NCBI GenBank assembly: GCA_023053685.1
Contig: JALIGW010000001.1
Location: 54,929,359 to 54,993,358 of the forward strand
DNA from: Diadophis punctatus similis
Taxonomy: Eukaryota > Chordata > Lepidosauria > Squamata > Dipsadidae
Direction of reading: 5' to 3'
Length of the DNA: 64,000 nucleotides
Part shown: in pieces, positions 40,101-51,422 of the stretch
Position numbering within the stretch: the stretch's first letter is position 1
Layout of the letters: each line of letters opens with the position of its first letter
Program-made: the position numbers and the translations under genes
Notes under the pieces: model-generated
Told to the model about the DNA's origin: nothing
What the model saw: the letters and a program-made list of their open reading frames with translations, nothing else
Databases searched by the model: none

Positions 40101-43100
40101 GGTATTATGTTTTAGTTATATATCCCTGTTTTCATTTTTTATACTTGTCCTTAGCTTTTCAGAGAGCTATACAACCATGCTGGTCTAGTCTGGTGTCTTT
40201 TATTTTTATTTTTCTGTGGTATTGTTTTAGTTTGGGACTTTAATATTTTGTTTTTGTCTGAACATAGAATAGCTACATTTAATTTTCTATGGGGCCAATA
40301 TTCCCATGTCCTATGCCCCACTCCCACCTCCACAAAAATAGGCTGGTCAAAGCTAGATGTCTGGTGCCTCTCTTAGCCAAAGATGATTGGTGTGACAATG
40401 GCAGTACTGATGTTAGATTGAACAAATTGTTTGGTTAGCATTCTAGTTGTTGCATTTTGGATTTTTCATTGTCTTCATTTCATGTCCCATATAGAATATG
40501 TTTCAATAGTCTATGTGGCAATGAAGTAATGAGTTATAGGTAATCCTTGACCTACGACCAGCTGTTTTACAATTGTTTGCATTTATGATGACCTTAGAAT
40601 GGGTGCTTTACAGTCTGTAAAATACTTCTAGCCATTGTAAATGGTCACGCCAGTTCCCCCCCTCCCACTACTCATTTGACCATATTTTGGGTGCTTGGCA
40701 ACTTTGTCAAATGCCCTGCAATCATGTGATTAACATTTGCCATTTTCTCTGCTGGTTTCCTCAGTAAGTCAGTGGGGAAGCCATCAGGGAAGATTGCCAT
40801 ATTCTGTTAAAATAGTTGTTACATTTTAGTCATATGAAATTATGTTAAATATGTAATATTTGTGGGTAATTGTTATACAAAATAAATTACATACCTCTGG
40901 CTCAATAATCCTTGATTATACAATCAAATCTCCTTCTCTCTTTCTCAGAAGATTTTTATTTTATTTTCAGAAAAAAGAAATATTTTATCCTCTGGAAAAA
41001 TATTGTTAAGTATTCAAAAACAAAGAGAAACCAGTAAGTATAAAGACCAGATATTTATACTGAGTGAGTTGATTACCCTTTTTCAGGTGGGAGACATCTT
41101 TTAAAAAGTAACAAATGTAAAACACAAGTCTGAAGAGGAAAAATCAAATCAAATTCATAACTACCACATTGAGGATATGTGCATGTTTTAAGGATAATAT
41201 TGCATGTGTTAAGGATCTAAGAATGCATGGTCCCATCGATTAGGGATCGTCATCTGGTAGAACCACAAAAAAGGGCATTCTTGGTAGTGACTTATTTATT
41301 GAACATCATTCCCCCTGTGGTATGATTGACCCCCACCTTATTGCTTTTCTTTTTTTTTTTAATTCAAAAAGTTTTATTAGTACAAAGTACAAGCATTTTT
41401 ATCAATTTTCTCCCCCCCCATCCCTCTCTACCCCCAACCCACTCCCTTCCCTTCCCTCCCCCCCCCCGGACTTCCCAGAAAAAGTACAGGGCATAGTATT
41501 CAATAACATAAATTTAAATTAGATTAAAATAGCTTCTTAAGTCCCCCACTTTTTTGGCATCTTTAACTCCAAATTTTTAAAACTATTCAAAACATTAAAA
41601 ATTAAAGAGAAAGTAAACAAGTGAAATACAAAATTAAGTAAAATAAAAAGAAACAAAGATGAACCTCTTAAACTAAACTTAGTCATAAACTCAAACAATG
41701 TTAATAACATAATTTTACAATATACCAAAATATTAACTTCCCAATATTTAATATATATGTATTAATAATGATAAAAAAAATAAAAAAAAATAGAAATAAA
41801 AGTTAAAAAATTAAAAACTAACCCCTTGTATTTCAACATCCTTAAACTTAAACCTAAAATCCACCAACTTATTAAAAACATAGTAATATATATATATCAG
41901 GGGTGAAATCCTCCCGGTTCGCCTGGGCCAGTCCTTCGGCGTATAGCCGATGGAACTGGCGGCGGGCGCGGCGCGGCGCTTCTCCCGCCCGCTTTCCCGG
42001 CCCGGCTGAACACGCGCGCATGCACAGAGGGAAAAAGAACCCGAATGGCGGCGGTCAGCCGGGCCGGGAAAGCGGGCGGGAGAAGCTCCGCGCCGCCACC
42101 GCCGCCAGTTCCATCTGCTATAAGCCGAAGGACTGGCCCGGGCGAACCGGGAGGATTTCACCCCTGATATATATCATTTCTTCTAAACCTCAAACCGTAA
42201 AATACACCTTAATAACAATATTCCTATACCTTAAGGTATCCACTTCAAACTATATATTATCTACTATACAAATAATAATAACCTAAATATATAATAATAA
42301 TAAAAAGAATGAGAACCGACTCCTTATGCCTCTAAAATTTTAAACTTAATCCCTATATCCTCAAAATATTAATACCAAAATATTACACTATATCCAGTTT
42401 ATAACCTCAAAATATTTGATATGAAACTACCATCGATAAACAATATTAATATTTCAAATCCTCAAATTAGTGATAACAGAATAATACACTATATCAAATT
42501 TATAACTCTAAAATATATAATATATATCTATAAAATAATCTAAAATTAAAATAATGTACCATTAGTAGACAATATTAATACAAAATAAGAAAAGAAAAAA
42601 AATGTTTACAATCTTGTTCATCTTTCCAACCATCTTATAAGTTTCAACACCATCTGTCCTTTAACCATTTCAGATCTGTCGCTTCAGCTGTCATCTGATC
42701 CCATTCCTCCGTCTCCTTTTCCACATCACAAACATCTGTTTGGTTCCACTCCTCTTTTGGAATCTTTGGAATTATTTCCTCTTGATCACGTGTATCTGGA
42801 TTTCCCTTCTCCTCCTCCCTCATTTCCATGCCTTCTTTTACTGAAATTTTAGAGGTATCAGCCTTTAAAACATTGATGTAAAATTCTGTAGCTTTCTTTA
42901 TTGTGTTTAGTCCATATCTTTTCCCCAAGAATTTTACGGTTACTCCTGTTGGTACATTCCATTTGTATTGTAAATTTTATATTTTTAATTCCTGGACCAG
43001 AAAGGAATATTCTCTTCTATCTTTAAGCATCTTGGCAGGAATTTCTTTCCATATCCTTATTTCTTGACCATTTGCCTGAAGATTATTATTAAAAGTCGCC

Positions 43101-46100
43101 TGTATGATTCTGTTCCGCAAAGCTCTGGTAGTGAAATATATTACAATATCCCTTGGCAAGTGGTTTTGTTTTGCATACCAAGAGTTAACTCTGTAAATCT
43201 TATCGATTTGTGTAGCCAATTCATCTTTAGACAATCCAGACACCTGCTCCAGTGCCTCTGTCATTCTTTCTTTCAAATTTTCAATTTTTTTTTCCTTCAA
43301 GCCCCTAACTCTTATAGCAAATGTCATCTCTCGAAATTGGGACATCATCGCTTCTTTTTCCAATTTTAATATATCATTTTGAACCTTGGTTATATATTCC
43401 TCTGAAGTTGTTAAATTTTGCTTATTTTTTTCCAAATCCTTCTCCAAAATCTCCATATTTACTGCTAATCCTTTGCAAACTTTCACCACATCCGCTCTCA
43501 ATTGTAAATTCATCTTCTCCATAGCAGCCTGCATTTTTTGTTCTATTTCAGCAAGTTTTGAATTAAATTCTAAAATTAACTCATTTTTCATTGCTTTTAA
43601 AGTATTAAAAATAGTCTCAGGTGTTAAAGACTTTGAAGATGTTAAATCAGGCATAGATTTCTTCTTTACAATATGATCAAAGGAGTAGTCAGTTCTTTTA
43701 TTCACTACAGTCTTTTCTAGTTTAGAAGCCATTTCAATGTTTTACAAAAAAAAAAAAAGGGGAGGAAAAAAAACCCCAGATCTTTACTTTAAAGAAATAA
43801 TTCCTTTCCAAGTCCAAAAACCATTTAGATTTTATCTTTTATAAAACTATAGATTAATTCTATAATTCTATAATTCTATTAATTCTACCTTAGCTGACTG
43901 TGATCCGCAGGTCAGCGGTTCAAATCTCACCGGCTCAAGGTTGACTCAGCCTTCCATCCTTCCGAGGTAGGTAAAATGAGGACCCAGATTGTTGGGGGCA
44001 ATATAAATATACATTGCTTACTGGTGTAAACCGCTTAGAGAGTGCTTGCACTGTGAGGCGGTATATAAATGTCAGTAATAAATAAATAAATAAATAATTC
44101 ATAAAAAAAGAAAAAAAGGAAAAAATTCATTCTTGAGATCAAAAGTTTCCAGAGGAAATTGCTGATAGCAAAGCAAAAATAACTTTCTCTTCTACACCAA
44201 CGTTTCAAATCGCCATCTTGTTGCCACTCCTTATTAAGTTACTTTGTTTCTTTATGAAAACCCAAGAATGGAGTTAAAGAATAAACGATTACCTCCAGGA
44301 CTCCTGTCTTTCTCTGGCTGCTCTCTATATTTTTAAAATAGTTGTATCTCTTTAAAAAAGCAGCGGTGGCCGCGGCATCTTGCTCCGCTTTCAGTAGCGG
44401 AGGCTTCCAGCTTCCCGGAGCTGCAGACAGGCTACGTGGGGAGCCCTCACCCTACGTGCCCTAAGTTGACTTTTAGGGCACTAGGGGGGCTCTACCCCAC
44501 CTGTCACGCTCTCATCTCTCCCCTTCGCCCGGGGAGAGATTTTCAAGCCGCCAGACAGCTGATCTGGCGGCTTTTACAGAAAGTTGAACGGACGCCCTGC
44601 GAGGAGCGACGCCGACGAGACCGGAACCGGAAGTCCCACCTTATTGCTTTTCTGAAAGGCCTAAAAACATGGTTTTTGTCAGTGGGTCTGGGGACCATAA
44701 ATGGAAATGGAGACAGTCAAATGGCTGAATTGATTGTGTTGTTGCTACCATGGAAGTTAGCTGCTCCGTGAAAGATAGTAGTTCCATTGCACTCTGAACT
44801 GCTTAGACTAAATTGGAATACCATGGTCAGCTCTGGATGGTACACTTTAAATATGGAAAATGTACAACAAGTTCAGAAAAGAATTAGAAGCATAAGAGAT
44901 TTGGAACCTAAGTCCTATGAGGAACACTTGAAGTTGCTGAGAATGTTTAGTATACAAAAGAAAAGATAAGGGATAGCAATCAACACCTATTTAAGGGCTG
45001 TCATAAAGAGAGGTTGGACCTGTTAAACTCTTGGAACTATGGGCAGGATAAGAATCAATGGTATTTTCTGATAGTAGAAACTCAAACGTCCTCTTTCCGA
45101 TATGTACCGTATTTTTCGGAGTATAAGACGCACCTTTTTACCCCCCAAAAGAGGGTGAAAACTTGGGTGCCTCTTATACACAGAATGTAGCCCCACCCAG
45201 CCACGCCCACTCTTTGATCTTTGCCTGCCAGCAATTTACCTCCTTGCAGCAAACAGCAGCAGAGCCTGATTAGCACAAGCCACTGATTATCTGCCTCCCG
45301 ACACTCAGCTGATTGATTGAAGTTGCCGGCAAGCCCACATGCTAAAATGAAAGTGAAACTAAAGCTGCACGGAAGCAAATTGCTGGAGGGAGAGGCAAAG
45401 ACAGAATTTTATTGTCTTGTGCTAACCAGACTGTGCTGAAACTGGCTGTTTGTTTTTTGCTGCAAGGAGATAAGTCAATAACTATAAATGCCTATAGAAT
45501 GTTCAAATTATTAGACTTATTATTAAACACTGTTTTATTATTGTTCTAGACAACTTAACAAAATGAAGAAGCTTTTTAAAATAAATGCTGGATCTGAAGA
45601 GGCCCAGTGCTATTGTATCTTCTTTTAAATAGCAGAGAATATTTCCAGAAAGCCACATCAATTTTAAAGATCTGTGAAAGTATAATTTGAAATGTCCTGT
45701 TTTAGTATTAAGTATTAGTATTAAGTATTAGTATTAAAATAAGGGAGCTGAGTTAAACCCTGACTTAGTCATGTTTGGAGTAGATCTATTTAAATAATTG
45801 GAAGGAGTTAGTGTGATTACATTTAAGAAAACTTTCTGGGATTAATATACTGCCATAATGTACATTTCTCCAATTCTTTGCTATTTCTATGGATCAGACA
45901 CACATGCACAGAAATACACAGCAAATAGAGTATATCATCTGTGCTGTTTGCTGTTTGGCAAATTGCTGGGAGGCAGAGGCCTTTTTTCCTTATTTTCCTC
46001 CTCCAAAACTAAGGTGCGTCTTATACTCCAGTGCGTCTTATACTCCGAAAAATACGGTATTCAAGATGAACAGTGATTAATATATTATTATTATTATTAT

Positions 46101-49100
46101 TATTTGTTTATTTCGTCAAGCATGTATTAGATAACAGATATAAGTATAAACATGATTATGAATACAAGAAATGGATACGAATAAAAGAGAATATTAGGAC
46201 AGGGACGGTAGGCATGCTGGTGCACTTATGCACGCCCCTTAAGGACCTCTTAGGAATGGGGTAAGGTCGACAGTAGACAGTCTAAGGTTAAAGTTTTGGG
46301 GGTTTGGGGAAGAAACCACAGAGTCAGGTAGTGCATTCTAGGCATTAACAATTCTGTTACTGAAGTCGTATTTTCTGCAATCAGGTTTGGAGCGGTTTAC
46401 CATAAGTTTGTATCTATTGTGTGCTCGTGTATTGTTGTGGTTGAAGCTGAAGTATTCATTGACAGGTAGGACATTGTAGCAGATAATTTTATGTGCTACA
46501 CTTAGGTTGTATCCTAGACGGCGGAGTTCTGAGTTGTCTAAGCCTAAAATTTCAAGTCTGGTGGTATAAGGTATTCTCCATAGTAGGTGGAGCTATCATC
46601 CAGGATGGGTTGACCTTGTCCATTAGCCAATGAGGACTGAGTCTGTTTTAATGTCAATTCTGCCTCTGTCTCCATGGCCCGCTTTTGACTCAGTCCTTGC
46701 ACCTGACAGGACATGTGGTCAGAGTTCTGGAGCATAGCTTCACCTACTATCGTTTTGCCTGCTGTTATTTGCCTGCTGTTATTTGATCTGACATCTACAT
46801 CTTGTGTCATCGTGAGTGTTAATTTCTCCCCCGCCTTTCACTGTCTGGCTCTCGGGGTAGAGGCACCGCGGCATGAGGGGGCTTAGGCTCCTGCCGCAGG
46901 CTGAGGCCGCTGGCCAAGGGATTTATTAGCCCTAATCAAGATTCTGGCCAGGAGCGGATTGAATGGCTGTGACCTGGCAGGGAATATTCCCTATTATTCA
47001 AACAGCGAGAGGACTCGCTGCTAGGTGGTTGAGACGAGTTCCCACCTCTTATTTCCTTTAACGAGCCAGGCATTAAGTATAGAGCCACCTCTGCCAGGGG
47101 AGAAAACATTTCAAACAAGTGTTAATTGAGCCGCCTCCCCCTCGGTTAAGGGCTCCAGCCCGTTTGCCGATTGCGCTGGCTATCTGTGAGCAATGATCTT
47201 AAAAAAGCCTATCTGCCAGCTACAGCCCAGAAACTCCCCTCAGAGCTCTCTACTTTGCGGCTAGGCGATTCTGCTAATGGCCTGATTGTGCTCACCTAGA
47301 TCAACGAGGCAGTGTTTCGGTGCGAAGTTGCTGAAACAGCACCCTAATTCCCGTTCCAGCACTGATATGATCTCTCGTCATTCTTAAACAGGAGCCTGGC
47401 TGCAACAGCGATTTGAGGGCTATTCACCACCGGCTGATTCAAAGGCAACGGCTCTTGAGCGAGTGCACCCTTTCAGCGAGGCCGCCCTTTTGCTCCTGCC
47501 TACCAGCTGTCATCCCGGCCGCCATTTTTGCACACTTAGCGCCCACCATTTTGTAGCGGCCGTTATTCCCCTCAGTGCTCTGATTCTGCCGCTTACCAGC
47601 TGGGCTTAAAACCACTGAATTCCATGGCATCCACAAGCCCCAATTCTCAGGAGGCTATCTCTGTAACTGAGGCATAGGCTGTCAATGCTGGCTCCTGGCC
47701 CGAGGAGGAACCAGGTCCCTCTACCCCACGATGCGAAAGTCGCCGTACGGACCCCAAGTTCTCTAAGGCGCGAGAGGCCCGTTCCAAAGTTTCCAAGGCT
47801 ACCATTAGAGATGAGTCCCGTCGGGACAAGGCTCTGCAGAAGCTCTGCAGTAGGCCTAGTGGGGAGGGCTCCTCATTAGGGGCTGATTCCATATCTTGAT
47901 CCCAGCCTGCCTCAGTCCATGCCAGGGCAGTGGATCAAGAGGACACTAGTTCATTAGACCGTCAATCCCCACCACCATCTGATCCAGGGCAGATGCGGAT
48001 CTTTGGGGGCAGACTGCTCCCTCCAACATCAGGGAGCATGTCACTATTAGGGCTGCAACGGGGCCCTCAGTGACATTTACACCCACAGCTGCAGGCCTTC
48101 GACCGCCCCAGGCAGTGCGCCCCCAGGACCCCAGTGTCCAAGCCGCAATTGCTGCCGCAGTAAAGAAGGGGGTATTGGAGTGTCTCCACCAAATGAACTT
48201 CCCTGCTCCTGTGGCCCATGAGGGGGTGCCATTCACAGGCAAGAGCTTGACTACCAGGGGGATTATGGGTCCCAGGACTGGGCCTACTGCCCTCATTTGG
48301 GACAGACCATGGATGCTAGGTCCTTACATTCTGATGAAGAGGGCGGCCTAGACTTAGATCCATGTTTTTACTTAGCGATTCCATGTTCTAACCCCTCGGA
48401 GTCAACTCGGAGGCCTGGGGACCAGGGTTGTCAGGGCCCTGGGTTCAAGCTGCTGCTGCTAAATGCCAGGTCAATTGTCAACATGGCTCCCCTCATTCGG
48501 GATCTTATCCTAGAGGAGGGAGCCGACCTGGCATGTATAACTGAGACCTGGCTGGGTCCTGAGGGGGGTGTTCCCCTCTCAGAAATGTGCCCAGACGGGT
48601 TTCAGGTGCAGCATCAGCCACGACCCCAGGGAAGGGGTGGTGGAGTGGCAGTTATCATCCGGAAGGGTCTGTCACCTCGTAGGATCCCTGCCTCGGAGAT
48701 TGTCGGGTGTGAGGCTCTCCTTGTGAAGTTGGACCTAGGGGTTCAGGTGGGCCTATTGGTCATGTACCTGCCTCCCAGCTGCGTGTCAATGGCCTTGCCC
48801 GCTCTGCTTGAGGCAGTAGCCGGCCTGGCAGTGGAGTTCCCCAGACTCATGGTGCTGGGGGACTTTAATCTGCCATCGCTGGGTGATTCCTCTGATGCGG
48901 AGCGGGAGTTCATGGCTTCCATGACAAGCATGGACCTTTCCCAGGTAATTCAAGGTCCGACTCACAGAGGGGGTCACACGCTCGACTTAGTATTTCTCTC
49001 TGGGCAGTGGATTAATGATCTGGATAAGGGGTTTAGTCATCTCTCCCTTGTCATGGTCAGATCATTCCCTATTGAGGTTGGACTTTTCCACTCCACTCCA

Positions 49101-51375
49101 TCATCGCAGGGAGGTGGAACCGATTAGGTGGTTCCACCCCAGGCGCCTAATGGACCCGGAAGGGTTTCAGAGGGAGCTTGGGGATTTACCTGAATCCTTG
49201 GTACACAATTCCTCCGAAGCCATAGCAGCTGCCTGGCATAGGGCAGCATCTGGGGCTTTGGATAGAATTGAGCCTTTGCGGCCTCTCCGCAGCAGTGGAT
49301 CCCGGAGAGCACCTTGGTTTACCGAGGAACTCCGGGAGATGAAACACCAGAAGAGACGCCTAGAGTGACGATTGAGGGCCAGTAAATCCGAATCTGATCG
49401 AACACTACTAAGAGCCTTTATTAGGACTTATCTAGTGGCGATAAGGGCAGCAAAATGTTCGCATTTTTCTGCTCTTATTGCATCTGCAGACTCTCGCCCA
49501 GCCTCCCTTTTTAGGGTGACCCGGTCCCTTCTCAAGGGGGAGGGGACGGAGGAACCCCTTCAAGGTAATGCTGAGGAATTTGTTCAGTTTCTGACGGATA
49601 AAGTCACTCAGATTCGGACAGACCTGGACTCCGGTTGGGCGAAGCAAGCCAATGGACTGCTCCCTCTATGGGTCCTGTTCCTTCTTCGTCCGACTGCCGC
49701 TATTTTAATATTGGCTCCGAACTGGGTCCTTCCCTCCAGACTCCTCTGGTGGACGCTCCGGTGCTAGCCTTGTTTTCTTCCACCAATCTACCAGGAGATT
49801 CCTCAGAACTGTTACATCCTGAGGACAAAAAGTTGGAGCTGGGTCTCTGGAAGAGCCATCTAGCGGCAGCCTGGGTGGTCAAGGCTTCAACATCGGCATC
49901 TTTTTTTTAATGCGCACCTCCTTGATTTGGCTCTGGGATCTTCAGGTGCGTCTGCCGGTCGAGGACATTCGAGCACACCAGGACATAAGCAAATTACTAG
50001 CAGCCATCCGGTACATTGCTGATGCCACCCTGCAGTCTGCAAGATTTGTTTCTCGTTCAATGGAGTCTTCCATTGTGGCCCGCAGACTCCATTGGCTGCG
50101 TTCCTGGCAGGCAGATGTCAGCCACAAGTGGCGCCTGGCAACAGCTCCCTTCGATGGCAGCAACCTGTTTGGGGCTAGGCAGAGGTTTCCCCAAGATAGA
50201 CCTACCAGGGGTAAGTCGGCCAGATGGCCCTTTCGGGGAGGAGGAGGTCGCTCCTTCCATCGCACCAAATGAGTCCTCGGACAACCCTCCCATCGGCGGC
50301 CGTTTGTCCCTCTTCGCCGACCGTTGGGAGGAGATTACATCCAATGCGTGGGTCAGGGAGACGGTAAAATTTGGCCTCTCCCTAGAATTTCTCTCCACCC
50401 CCCGAAATTTTTCATTCGCTGCCCGATGTCCAAAAATCCTGCTAAGCGGGTCCTCAGAGAGCTGCCATCGATCACCTGCTAGAAATTCAAGCTATCCAGC
50501 AGGTTCCTGAGTACCAAATCAGGCAGGGGTTCTACTCAATCTTATTTGTAGTTCCCAAATTCTCGGGAGGGTGGAGGGCAATTCTTGACCTTAAAAGGCT
50601 GAACCGTCAGATTAGATAAAGACGGTTCAAGATGCACTCACTTCAGTCCATCTTGGCGTGCGTACGGAGGGGGGACCTCCTGGCATTGATTGATTTAACG
50701 GTGGCTTACCTCCACATTCCCATCCTCCCTTTACATCAACAGTACCTTCAGTTCTGCTATGGGGGCATCCATTATCAGTATAGGGCCCTGCCCTTTGGCC
50801 TTTCTTCTGCCCCCAGAGTCTTTACCAAGGTACTGGCGGCCTTAGCAGCCCATCTCAGGGGCCTACCCGTGCACGTCCACTGTTACCTGGACGATATCCT
50901 TATCCTGGCTTCTGTTGTGGCCTGCCTAGCAGCTTGTGTAGCTTATATTAATATAAATATATTTATACATATATATATAAATATATTTATATTTATATGT
51001 AATATATACATATATTTATATGTGTGTGTGTGTATGTATGTATGTATGTATGTATGTATGTATGTATGTACCGTATTTCCCCAAAAATAAGACCCTGTCA
51101 TATTTTTTTGAACCCTGAAATAAGCGCTTGGCCTTATTGCCATACACTCAAAAGCCTGATTGGGCTTATTATCAGGGGGAAACAGAGTATATATGTATGT
51201 ATGTATTTATATGTATGGGTATAGGTATAGATATATGTGTACAGTTTTTAGAGCAAGCAATAGAATTTCATTTTTAATGTGCGCCAGTGTGTCCATTGTA
51301 AAAAAATGACAATAAAGGTTATCTATCTATCTATCTATCATCTATCTATCATCTATCTATCATCTATCTGTCTGA

Positions 51376-51422
<47 letters not shown>

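Larger units (their letters stand above)
41351..44634 (-). mobile_element. ORF1-only L1-type element, copy 2 (HAL1-like)
   Basis: Minus-strand element bounded by a perfect 19-bp duplication CCCACCTTATTGCTTTTCT (41332-41350 and 44635-44653). The 5' end at 44634 reads ACTTCCGGTTCCGGTC. A GC-rich leader follows, interrupted by a Sauria SINE (43886-44096), then ORF1 (43732-42644). An AT-rich 3' region comes next, itself interrupted by a MITE (41898-42166), and it ends with CTAATAAAACTTTTTGAATT and an A-run. The last 45 bases are nearly identical to copy 1. No ORF2. Confidence 0.87.
46810..50935 (+). mobile_element. DIRS-like retrotransposon, truncated and interrupted
   Basis: Left part to about 48345 has a GC-rich leader and a gag-like frame from 47622 (MASTSPNSQEAIS...). 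The right part from about 49637 holds a second gag-like portion and an RT with DIRS features. The tyrosine recombinase, and everything after the RT catalytic motif, is missing; AT and TATG microsatellites begin at 50940. A LINE piece separates the two parts. Confidence 0.65.

Noticed and set aside
47647..48296. Minus-strand frames opposite the DIRS-like gag
   Set aside because: Shadow frames of GC-rich sequence; the plus strand has the family motifs.
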